Shown here piece by piece: positions 1 through 7,043 of a DNA stretch of 64,000 nt; position 1 is the first letter of the stretch, and each line of letters opens with the position of its first letter. Source of the DNA: Georgenia_B sunbinii. GTDB lineage: Bacteria; Actinomycetota; Actinomycetes; Actinomycetales; Actinomycetaceae. Both the position numbers and the translations under genes were made by a program. The stretch is from assembly GCF_036421855.1 (NCBI RefSeq), contig NZ_JAZGOK010000003.1, one strand, 5' to 3'. The notes beneath the pieces are model-generated. The model was not told the origin of the DNA. It did not search any database and saw nothing but the letters and a program-made list of their open reading frames with translations.

Positions 1-1
1 G

Positions 2-121
2 CGCTGGGGCCGTCCCTCCGACGTCGGCGGCGCCGTCGCCCAGCTCGCCGCCGGGCAGATGCCCTACTCGACCGGCAACATCATCGACGTCGACGGCGGC
101 ATGCACATCCCACGGCTCTGA
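2..121 (+). CDS. SDR-family dehydrogenase, C-terminal fragment
   Basis: Only the last 39 codons are inside the window; the gene enters from the left edge. The segment reads RWGRPSDVGGAV, then STGNIIDVDGGMHI, and stops with TGA. The run of Gly-Arg-Pro, 'TGNIIDVDGG' and a short hydrophobic tail is the usual C-terminus of classical short-chain dehydrogenases of the 3-ketoacyl-ACP reductase type, which oxidise or reduce hydroxyl/keto groups with NAD(P)H. The catalytic Tyr-Lys and the Rossmann glycine motif lie outside the window, so the substrate cannot be stated. It is 67 bases upstream of the FAD protein on the same strand, so the two may be cotranscribed. Confidence 0.8.
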   Translation, partial: RWGRPSDVGGAVAQLAAGQMPYSTGNIIDVDGGMHIPRL

Positions 122-188
122 GCCCTCCCCCGCAGCACCGACGCGCCGCGGTCCGGTGCACCCCCGTCCCGAGCAAGGAGCCGACCCC

Positions 189-2231
189 GTGAGCCACGAC
201 CCGCAGCCGATGACCATCGGCGGTCTCGAGGTCCCCGTCATCACCGCCAACACCGTCGTCGTCGGGACCGGCTCCGCCGGGTACGCCGCGGCGCAACGCC
301 TGGTGGAGTTCGGCCAGGACGACGTCGTCATGGTCACCGACAAGATCGGTGCCGGCGCCAGCCGCAACGCCGGTTCGGACAAGCAGACGTACTACAAGCT
401 CACGCTGTCCGGCGACCAGCCGGACTCGGTGCGCGAGATGGCCCAGACGCTGTTCGCCGGCGGCGCGATGGACGGCGACAACGCGTTGGCCGAGGCCGCG
501 CTCTCCGCCCGGGCGTTCCTCCACCTGGCCGACCTCGGGGTGCCGTTCCCGCAGAACCGCTACGGGGAGTTCATCGGCTACAAGACCGACCACGACCCGC
601 GTCAGCGGGCCACCTCGGTGGGGCCGTACACCTCGCGCAGCATGGTCGAGCAGCTGGAGAAGCGGGTCAACGCCAACGGCACCCGGATCTTCCCGGAGTG
701 CCGGATCGTCGACATCATCACCGTCGACGGCGCGGTCGCCGGCCTGCTCGTGCTGCGCACCGACGTCCCGCACGACGGCAGCCAGAGCCCCTACCTGCTG
801 CTGCGGTGCACCAACGTCGTCTACGCCACCGGCGGCCCCGCCGGGCTGTACGCCACCCGGGTGTTCCCCAACGGCCAGTGGGGCGCGTCCGGCGCCGCCT
901 ACCGCGCCGGCATCCACGGCAAGAACGTCACCGAGTGGCAGTTCGGCCTCTCCTCGACCAAGCCGCGGTGGAACGTCTCGGGCACCTACATGCAGGTGCT
1001 GCCCCGCTTCGTCTCCACCGACGCTGACGGCAACGACGAGCGCGAGTTCCTCACCGAGACCATCGACGACTACGGCCGGCTGCTGACCATGACGTTCCTC
1101 AAGGGCTACCAGTGGCCCTTCGACGTCCGCAAGGCGCTGGACGGCTCCTCGCTCATCGACCTCCTCGTCTACCGCGAGACGGTGCTGCGCGGCCGCCGGG
1201 TGTTCCTCGACTTCCGCCGCAACCCGGTGCATGACGAGCTCGACGCGACCGCGCTGGCGCCGGAGGCCTACGAGTACCTCGAGAAGGCCGGCGTGCTGTT
1301 CGGCACGCCGATCGAGCGGCTCAAGCACATGAACCTGCCCGCCTACAACTTCTACCTCGAGCGCAACCCGTACGTGGACCTCGAGACCGAGCTGCTCGAG
1401 GTCGACGTCTGCGCCCAGCACAACAACGGCGGGCTCGTCGTGGACTCCTGGTGGCAGTCGAACGTCGCCGGGTTCTTCCCGGTCGGCGAGGCGGGCGGCG
1501 CGCACGGGGTCTACCGCCCCGGTGGTGCGGCGCTCAACAGCGGCCAGGTGGGAGCGACCCGGGCGGCGCAGTTCATCGCCTCACGCCGCACCGAGGACCC
1601 CGTCTCGGCCGAGGCCTTCGCCGCCGCCGCGGAGCCGCTGCTGGCCGACGCCGTCGGGCTGGTCTCCGTGGCGACCGAGCGTTTCGCCGGCGGCACGGTG
1701 GACAACACCGGGGACCTGCTGCGCGACGTCGGCGAGCTGATGAGCGCCAAGGCCGGCCCGGTCCGCTCCGAGCAGTCGATCGCCGAGGCGCTCGAGCAGG
1801 TCTCGACCTGGCTCGGTGAGTACCGCGAGCTGGTCACCGCCGACGCCGGGTCGCGCCGCGCCGTCAACCGCACCTTCCTCGTGCGAGACATCCTCACCAC
1901 TGCGTACGTCTACCTCACCGCGATGGCCGACTACGTCGACCACGGCGGGCGCTCGCGCGGCTCGGTGCTCTACACCGACCCCGAGGGCTCGCTGCCCGTC
2001 GTCGGGCACGGCCCCGACGCCGCGGAGGAGCTGGACCTGCCGGAGATCTTCCGCTTCCAGCTCGACGGCGGAGCGCTCGACGACGAGGTGCAGGAGATCG
2101 CCTTCGCGCTGGCCGCCGAGGGAGCCGGCGAGGTCGACCCGACGTGGCGCCCCCGCCGACCCATCCCGGAGGCCGACGACTTCTTCGAGAACGTCTGGCG
2201 CGAGTACCGCGAGGACGGCAACATCCGCTGA
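189..2231 (+). CDS. FAD-binding oxidoreductase of the succinate dehydrogenase/fumarate reductase flavoprotein type
   Basis: A 680-residue cytoplasmic flavoprotein with no signal peptide. Near the N-terminus is a dinucleotide-binding motif, VVVGTGSAGYAAAQ (GxGxxG), followed by an acidic/basic stretch and AGASRNAGSDKQ. A second nucleotide-contact region, ATGGPAGLYAT, and the C-terminal FAD-closing sequence VGEAGGAHGVYRPGGAALNSG fit the fumarate reductase/aspartate oxidase flavoprotein superfamily. The GTG at 189 was chosen because AAGGAG at 175-180 sits 8 bases upstream; an in-frame GTG at 156 has no such site. The gene follows an SDR enzyme and lies beside sugar-catabolic genes, so it may oxidise a metabolite of that pathway. 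That is inference; the substrate is unknown. Confidence 0.85.
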   Translation: MSHDPQPMTIGGLEVPVITANTVVVGTGSAGYAAAQRLVEFGQDDVVMVTDKIGAGASRNAGSDKQTYYKLTLSGDQPDSVREMAQTLFAGGAMDGDNALAEAALSARAFLHLADLGVPFPQNRYGEFIGYKTDHDPRQRATSVGPYTSRSMVEQLEKRVNANGTRIFPECRIVDIITVDGAVAGLLVLRTDVPHDGSQSPYLLLRCTNVVYATGGPAGLYATRVFPNGQWGASGAAYRAGIHGKNVTEWQFGLSSTKPRWNVSGTYMQVLPRFVSTDADGNDEREFLTETIDDYGRLLTMTFLKGYQWPFDVRKALDGSSLIDLLVYRETVLRGRRVFLDFRRNPVHDELDATALAPEAYEYLEKAGVLFGTPIERLKHMNLPAYNFYLERNPYVDLETELLEVDVCAQHNNGGLVVDSWWQSNVAGFFPVGEAGGAHGVYRPGGAALNSGQVGATRAAQFIASRRTEDPVSAEAFAAAAEPLLADAVGLVSVATERFAGGTVDNTGDLLRDVGELMSAKAGPVRSEQSIAEALEQVSTWLGEYRELVTADAGSRRAVNRTFLVRDILTTAYVYLTAMADYVDHGGRSRGSVLYTDPEGSLPVVGHGPDAAEELDLPEIFRFQLDGGALDDEVQEIAFALAAEGAGEVDPTWRPRRPIPEADDFFENVWREYREDGNIR

Positions 2232-2280
2232 CGCGGCCGCGGTGACGGCGCCAGCGCGGCCGGCGCGGCGCCGCGGCGCA

Positions 2281-2323
2281 AGGTGTGGACTATTGGACCT
2301 CAGCGGGCCGAAAGTCCACACCT
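2281..2323. repeat. Palindromic repeat, left of the AbiEi-like gene
   Basis: AGGTGTGGACT at 2281-2291 is perfectly inverted as AGTCCACACCT at 2313-2323; the centre TTGGACC/GGGCCGA is also partly self-complementary. It shares its outer arm with the dyad at 3421-3465. It lies 50 bases after the FAD gene and could act as a terminator, but a pair of such elements around one gene looks more like a dispersed REP-like family. Confidence 0.75.
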
Positions 2324-2444
2324 AGCAGGACCGCCGGGGCCGCAGGTGGCGGGCCCATCGCCTGCCGCCGCTCTTCTCCACAGGTTTGCCCACAGGTCAG
2401 GGCATCATCCACCGGGCGCCGCCCAGACCGGGCCAAGGTGTGGC

Positions 2445-3404
2445 ATGCCCTGGGACCGCCAACGGATCGACGAGCTCGCCGCAGAACAGCACTCCGTCGT
2501 GACCCGCGCGCAGCTGCTCCAGGCCGGTGCCTCGGACAGGTGGATGAGGCACCGCGCCGACGCCGGCCTGTGGCAGCGCGCCTACCCCGGGGTCTACATC
2601 AGCCACTCCGGCAAGCCGGAGTGGCTCACCCAGGTCTCGGCGGCCCTCGCGTATGCCGGTAAGGGCGCTGCCATCTCGCACTCGACAGCCTCCGACTGGT
2701 GGTTCGAGAGCGAGGCCACGCGGGACCAGAGATCGTCGAACCCGGTGGAGGTCAGCATCCAGGCACCTCGTACCGTGAGGCCACAGCCGGGGCTGCGGAT
2801 CTACCGCCGTCGGCGGATGCCAGAGGCCTGGCGGGGCAAGGTCCGTGCCGTCAGGCCCGACGAGACCGCTGTCGACCTCATCGGTCGTGCCACGGCCGAC
2901 GACGACATCATCGCCATCCTCAACCGCGCCACCCGCAAGGTGGTGCACCCGGGTGCCATCCTCATCGCGCTCGAAAAGCGAACTCGCGTCCCCGGACGGC
3001 GGCTCGTCGTCGACCTGCTCGGCGAGGTCGCCGACGGCGTGGAGTCGCCGCTCGAACTGCGGTACCGGCGCGACGTCGAGCGCGCCCACGGGTTGCCGGT
3101 CTCGCAGCTGCAGGCACGAGAGCGGCTCGGCGGTCGGTTGATCCGGGCGGACTGCCGGTACCGCGGCTTCGGGGTGAGGGTCGAGCTCGACGGCAAGCTG
3201 GCGCACCCCGGGGGCCGGACCGACGAGGACACCTGGCGGGACAACGCGGCGTTGCTCGAGACGGACGAGATCACCCTGCGCTACCGGTGGCGCCACATCC
3301 TCACCACCCCGTGCCGCAGCGCGATGCAGGTCGTGTCCGCGCTACGCAAGGGCGGCTGGCAAGGCACCCCGCGCCCCTGCGGTCCCGGATGCCCCGCGGG
3401 CTGA
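2445..3404 (+). CDS. AbiEi-like winged-helix protein with C-terminal PD-(D/E)xK (DUF559/Vsr-like) domain
   Basis: A 319-residue protein starting MPWDRQRIDELAAEQ. Residues about 1-60 (VVTRAQLLQAGASDRWMRHR, then WQRAYPGVY) match the AbiEi antitoxin N-terminal winged helix that reads DNA. The C-terminal third (VRVELDGKLAH, DEDTWRDNAALL, TLRYRWRHIL) has the layout of the DUF559/Vsr-like nuclease fold. In actinobacteria such proteins are common as orphans, with no AbiEii toxin partner, and none is seen here. ATG 2445 was chosen as the start of the conserved region. The gene is bracketed by two related palindromes (2281-2323 and 3421-3465). Function is unknown; DNA binding or cleavage is inferred from the folds. 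Confidence 0.75.
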   Translation: MPWDRQRIDELAAEQHSVVTRAQLLQAGASDRWMRHRADAGLWQRAYPGVYISHSGKPEWLTQVSAALAYAGKGAAISHSTASDWWFESEATRDQRSSNPVEVSIQAPRTVRPQPGLRIYRRRRMPEAWRGKVRAVRPDETAVDLIGRATADDDIIAILNRATRKVVHPGAILIALEKRTRVPGRRLVVDLLGEVADGVESPLELRYRRDVERAHGLPVSQLQARERLGGRLIRADCRYRGFGVRVELDGKLAHPGGRTDEDTWRDNAALLETDEITLRYRWRHILTTPCRSAMQVVSALRKGGWQGTPRPCGPGCPAG

Positions 3405-3420
3405 GTTGCCCACCAATGCC

Positions 3421-3465
3421 TAGGTGTGGAGTTTCAGGCCATGAGGGACCGAAACTCCACACCTA
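3421..3465. repeat. Palindromic repeat, right of the AbiEi-like gene
   Basis: TAGGTGTGGAGTTTC at 3421-3435 is perfectly inverted at 3451-3465 (15-bp arms, 15-base spacer). It fills the gap between convergent genes ending at 3404 and 3482, so it can serve as a bidirectional terminator. The outer TAGGTGTGGA is shared with the element at 2281-2323. Confidence 0.8.
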
Positions 3466-3481
3466 GCGGTTCAGACCAGGC

Positions 3482-4360
3482 CTACAGGTAGGGCTGCACC
3501 AGGCGGGCGTAGCGGTCGGCGATGGTCGCGATGACCTCGTCCCCCGGGGTGTCCCAGATCTGCTGGTTGAAGATCTCCACCTCGACGTCGCCGTCGTACC
3601 CCGCGGCGGCCACCCAGCGGGTGATCGTCGAGAAGTCGATGTAGCCGTCGCCCATATAACCGCGCGACAGCAGCGCGTCGGCGGCGAGCGGCAGGTTCCA
3701 GTCGCAGACCTGGTAGGAGGCGATCCGGCCCTCACGGCCGGCACGGGCAATCTGCTTCTCCAGCGTCGGGTCCCACCACACGTGGTAGGTGTCGACGACG
3801 ACGCCGACGGTCTCCGGCGCGAAGTCCGCCGCCATGTCGAGGCACTGCTCCATGGTCGAGAGCACGGCACGGTCCGCGGCGAAGATCGGGTGCAGCGGCT
3901 CGAGCACCAGCCGGACGTCGTGCTCGGCGGCGAACGGCGCAAGCTCGCCGATCCGGTCGGCCACCCGCTGCCGGGCGGCGACGATGTCGCGGTCACCGCC
4001 CGGCAGCGGCGGCGCCTCCGGGCCGGGGGCGGCCGGCAGCCCGCCGACGACCATCACCAGCTCGCGGGTGCCCAGCGTGGCGGCCTCGACGATGGCGGCA
4101 CGGTTGTCCTCGAGCGCCGCCCGGCGGCCGGCGTCGTCGGCGGCGGTGAGGAACCCGCCGCGGCAGAGCGACGAGACCCGCAGGCCGGCGTCGCGCACGA
4201 TCGCCGCAGACTGCTCAAGGCCGGCCTCGGCGACCCGGTCGCGCCACAGCCCGACGGCGGGCAGCCCGGCCCCGACGGCCGCATCGACGGCCTCCTGCAG
4301 GGTGAGCGCCTTGGTGGTGGCGGTGTTGAGGGAGAGCCGGGAGAGGTCGACCACGCTCAC
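3482..4360 (-). CDS. Sugar phosphate isomerase/epimerase (xylose isomerase-like TIM barrel)
   Basis: A 292-residue protein of the AP endonuclease 2/xylose-isomerase-like TIM-barrel family, which isomerises or epimerises sugars or their keto derivatives with a divalent metal. Metal-ligand positions are visible as an acidic residue in LVLEPLHPIF, the Asp-Thr-His in VVVDTYHVWWD, a His/Asp region in YQVCDWNLPL, and the final Glu in VEVEIFNQQIWD. The GTG start overlaps the stop of the upstream Gfo/Idh gene by four bases (GTGA), so the two are translationally coupled. The substrate is unknown. Pairing with a Gfo/Idh oxidoreductase and a LacI repressor suggests catabolism of a plant-type sugar, polyol or 3-keto-glycoside. 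Confidence 0.85.
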   Translation of the reverse strand: MSVVDLSRLSLNTATTKALTLQEAVDAAVGAGLPAVGLWRDRVAEAGLEQSAAIVRDAGLRVSSLCRGGFLTAADDAGRRAALEDNRAAIVEAATLGTRELVMVVGGLPAAPGPEAPPLPGGDRDIVAARQRVADRIGELAPFAAEHDVRLVLEPLHPIFAADRAVLSTMEQCLDMAADFAPETVGVVVDTYHVWWDPTLEKQIARAGREGRIASYQVCDWNLPLAADALLSRGYMGDGYIDFSTITRWVAAAGYDGDVEVEIFNQQIWDTPGDEVIATIADRYARLVQPYL

Positions 4361-5520
4361 AGCGTGATCGCGGGGATGTCGAGCCGGCGGCCCTCAGCGG
4401 AGGACTGCAGGCCGAGCTCGGCGAGCTGGACGCCACGGGCGGCGGAGAGCAGGCCGAAGCGGTGCTCGCGGCCGGCGAGGACGTCGCGCAGGAACTCCTC
4501 CCACTGCAGCTTGAAGCCGTTGTCGAGGTCGTCGTTGGCGGGGACACCGAGCCACTGGTCGCGGAACGGCTCGGTCACCGGCAGGTCGGGGTTCCACACC
4601 GGCTTGGGGGTGTGGGCGCGCTCCTGCGCCACGCAGTTACGCAGGCCGGCGACGGCGGAGCCGTGCGTGCCGTCCACCTGGAACTCGACGAGCTCGTCAC
4701 GGTAGACGCGCACCGCCCACGAGGAGTTGATCTGGGCGACGACCGAGTCACCGCCGGGCGTGGTGATGTCGAAGATGCCGTAAGCGGCGTCGTCAGCGGT
4801 GGCGGGGTACTCGTTGCCCTGCTCGTCCCAGCGGGTAGGGATGTGGGTGACAGCCTTGGCGGTGACGGTGTCGACGGTGCCGAGGATGCCCTCGAGGACG
4901 TAGTTCCAGTGGCAGAACATGTCGACGACCATGCCGCCGCCGTCCTCCTTGCGGTAGTTCCAGCTGGGCCGCTGGGCCGGCTGGATGTCCCCCTCGAAGA
5001 CCCAGTAGCCGAACTCGCCGCGCAGCGACAGGATGCGGCCGAAGAAGCCCTCGTCGACGAGCCGGCGCAGCTTGACCAGCCCCGGCAGGTAGAGCTTGTC
5101 GTGCACGACGCCGGCGGTCACGCCGGTCTGCTGCGCCAGGCGGGCGAGCTCCACGGCCTCGTCGAGCGTCTCCGCGGTCGGCTTCTCGGTGTAGATGTGC
5201 TTGCCGGCCTTCATCGCCGCCGTCAGTGCGGGGGCGCGGCGGGAGGTCACCTGCGCGTCGAAGTAGATGTCGATGCTCGGGTCGGCGATGACGGCGTCGG
5301 CGTCGGCGGTCCAGTGCTCGATCCCGTGCCGTTCTGCGATCTCGCGCACGGCGCCCTCGCGGCGCCCGACGAGCACCGGCTCGAGCTGGACGCGCGTGCC
5401 GTCCTCGAGCTCGAGGCCGCCGGCGTCACGGATCGGCAGGATCGACCGCAGCAGGTGCTGGCGGTACCCCATCCGACCGGTGATGCCGTTCATCGCGATG
5501 CGCAGGGTACGGGTGCTCAT
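4357..5520 (-). CDS. Gfo/Idh/MocA family NAD(P)-dependent oxidoreductase
   Basis: A 387-residue protein beginning MSTRTLRIAMNGITGRMGYRQ. The N-terminal Rossmann domain is followed by the family signature EKP in KHIYTEKPTAETLDEA, and a C-terminal Gfo/Idh domain containing VVDMFCHWNYVLEGILG, where family members carry the catalytic Lys/His pair region. Enzymes of this family oxidise inositols, glucose-type sugars or amino-sugars. ATG 5520 was preferred to an upstream in-frame ATG because GGAGAG lies directly before it. A LacI-type operator sits 31-48 bases upstream of the start. Overlap with the downstream isomerase marks a two-gene operon. The substrate is not known. Confidence 0.88.
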   Translation of the reverse strand: MSTRTLRIAMNGITGRMGYRQHLLRSILPIRDAGGLELEDGTRVQLEPVLVGRREGAVREIAERHGIEHWTADADAVIADPSIDIYFDAQVTSRRAPALTAAMKAGKHIYTEKPTAETLDEAVELARLAQQTGVTAGVVHDKLYLPGLVKLRRLVDEGFFGRILSLRGEFGYWVFEGDIQPAQRPSWNYRKEDGGGMVVDMFCHWNYVLEGILGTVDTVTAKAVTHIPTRWDEQGNEYPATADDAAYGIFDITTPGGDSVVAQINSSWAVRVYRDELVEFQVDGTHGSAVAGLRNCVAQERAHTPKPVWNPDLPVTEPFRDQWLGVPANDDLDNGFKLQWEEFLRDVLAGREHRFGLLSAARGVQLAELGLQSSAEGRRLDIPAITL

Positions 5521-5550
5521 GTGCTCTCCATCGAGGGGCGGGACGAATAA

Positions 5551-5568
5551 TGGGAATGCGCTTTCCAC
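5551..5568. promoter_or_regulatory. Probable LacI-family operator before the oxidoreductase-isomerase operon
   Basis: TGGGAATGCGCTTTCCAC is an imperfect palindrome around a central CG, the classical LacI/GalR operator layout (GGAAA-GCGC-TTTCC). It lies 31 bases ahead of the start codon, between the LacI gene and the operon. Related sites are at 6875-6894 and 11255-11279. Confidence 0.7.
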
Positions 5569-5698
5569 ACTAGGTGTCGACGTAGTGAGGTGTCAAGGAC
5601 TTTGCCGAGCCAGGGCAATGGACGGCACGTGGGCCGGCACCGCAACAGGCGACCCGGTGCGCGCACCGGCACAGCCGGCCGGCCGAAGGACCGCCCGG

Positions 5699-6754
5699 TC
5701 AGCTCGCGGGCCCGGGCGTGGACTCCCGGATCAGCACTTCTCCGGCGATGGTGACGAGCTCGGGCGCCTGCGAGGGGTCGGCGAGTGCGAGCGCGGTGGC
5801 GGCGCGCCCCATCTCCTCCAGCGGGATACCCACCGTCGTCAGTGCCGGGGTGATGTCACGCAGGGTGGGGATGTCGTCGAAGCCGGCAATGGCGAGGTCC
5901 TGCGGCAGGCGCAGCCCGGCGTCGCGGGCGGCCGCCATCGCCCCGACCGCCATGACGTCGTTGACCGCGAAGACCACCTCCGCGCCTGTGTTCGCGGCCA
6001 GCAGCGCCTGCATGCCGTCGTAGCCGCCGTCGCGGGTGAAGCCGCTCTCGACGACGTCGGCGTCGGAAATCTCCACACCGAGGCGGGCGAGCTCGTCCCG
6101 GAAGCCGACGATCCGCTCCCGAGCCGTCAGGTGGGCGCGCGGGCCGCCGAGGATGGCGAACCGCCGGTAGCCCTGGGCGTGCAGCGCGGCCGCGAGCGCC
6201 GCGCTGCCGCCGACGTTGTCCACCTGCACGGCGTTGACGCCGAGGATCGGCTGACCGATCATCGCGACCGTCCCGCCATTGTGCTGATAGGCCTCGAGGC
6301 TGCGACGCAGCATCTCGTTGGCGGCCTCGTCGTCCTGCCGGCCACCGGCGAGGATGATCGCGCGTGCGCGCAGGTTCTGCAGCGTCTGGACGAACTCGAG
6401 CTCGCGCGTGGCGTCGTGGTGGGTGTTGGCCAGCGTCACGGCCAGGCCGGACTTCTCCGCCGCCTGGGTGACGCCCGCGGCGATCGATGAGAAGTAGGGA
6501 TCGGCGATCTCGTGCACGATGAGCCCGAGGATGGTGGTCTTCCCGCGCGCCATCGCCTGCGCGTTCGCGTCGGGCGAGTAGCTGAGCCGGGCCGCTGCCT
6601 CGAGCACCCGTTCCTGCAGGTCGGCGCGGACCGAGCGGTCGGAGCTGCCGTTGATCGCCCGGGAGGCCGTCGCCAGCGAGACGCCGGCCTCGCGCGCGAC
6701 GTCACTGAGGGTCACCGCCCGGCCGTTGCTCGCTCGGGTGCGCGGCGGCGTCAC
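5699..6754 (-). CDS. LacI-family transcriptional repressor
   Basis: A 351-residue regulator. Residues about 14-60 form the LacI helix-turn-helix plus hinge (VTLSDVAREAGVSLATASRA, INGSSDRSV, LSYSPDANAQAMARGKT). The rest is a periplasmic-binding-like effector domain (ILGLIVHEIADPYFSSIAAG, GFDDIPTLRDITPALTTV), so it should bind a sugar or sugar derivative. The GTG at 6754 is the first start ahead of the conserved region. An AAGCGCTT-centred operator stands 121-140 bases upstream. Comparable operators precede the oxidoreductase operon and the large secreted protein, so it most likely controls itself and both neighbours. All three units are on the same strand. Confidence 0.93.
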   Translation of the reverse strand: MTPPRTRASNGRAVTLSDVAREAGVSLATASRAINGSSDRSVRADLQERVLEAAARLSYSPDANAQAMARGKTTILGLIVHEIADPYFSSIAAGVTQAAEKSGLAVTLANTHHDATRELEFVQTLQNLRARAIILAGGRQDDEAANEMLRRSLEAYQHNGGTVAMIGQPILGVNAVQVDNVGGSAALAAALHAQGYRRFAILGGPRAHLTARERIVGFRDELARLGVEISDADVVESGFTRDGGYDGMQALLAANTGAEVVFAVNDVMAVGAMAAARDAGLRLPQDLAIAGFDDIPTLRDITPALTTVGIPLEEMGRAATALALADPSQAPELVTIAGEVLIRESTPGPAS

Positions 6755-6874
6755 GGTCGACCGGCTCCAGGCCGCACAGCTGTTGACGCGATGGCGTCCA
6801 TGCCTTCTCCTTCAACGTCATGGCGGCTCGTTCGCGCCTCCGGGGCGCGGGGTCGCCCCGCGAACTCAACGAAC

Positions 6875-6894
6875 GGTAGCAGCAAGCGCTTACC
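6875..6894. promoter_or_regulatory. Probable LacI-family operator upstream of the repressor gene
   Basis: The site contains the 8-bp palindrome AAGCGCTT (6884-6891), flanked by GGTA at 6875 and TACC at 6891. Read on the minus strand it begins GGTAAGCGCTT, the same start as the site before the 1397-residue secreted protein. It suggests autoregulation. The remainder of the 289-base gap 6755-7043 shows only the hairpin at 6984-7023. Confidence 0.65.
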
Positions 6895-6983
6895 TAGCCC
6901 GGGTGGTCCGAGAGTCGATCTTTGGGCGGGTTCGTCCGCTCTGCCCTGACGGCAGCGGCCGGCGACCCGAGACACCGCAGAGG

Positions 6984-7023
6984 CAGCCGGGCCCCGCACC
7001 GTGAGTGGTGCGGGGCCCGGCTG
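6984..7023 (-). terminator. Hairpin terminator after the secreted sugar-dehydrogenase-like gene
   Basis: A perfect 17-bp stem (6984-7000 with 7007-7023) closes a 6-base loop; the core is CCGGGCCCCGCACC. It stands 20 bases past the stop codon at 7044. There is no T-run, as is usual for terminators in very G+C-rich genomes. Confidence 0.8.
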
Positions 7024-7043
7024 TCGCTCAGGTGCTCACTGGA

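Noticed and set aside
81..1505. Long open frames opposite real genes throughout the window
   Set aside because: High G+C leaves few stop codons on the opposite strand. The predicted proteins are R/V/G-rich, lack recognisable domains and sit fully inside well-supported genes.
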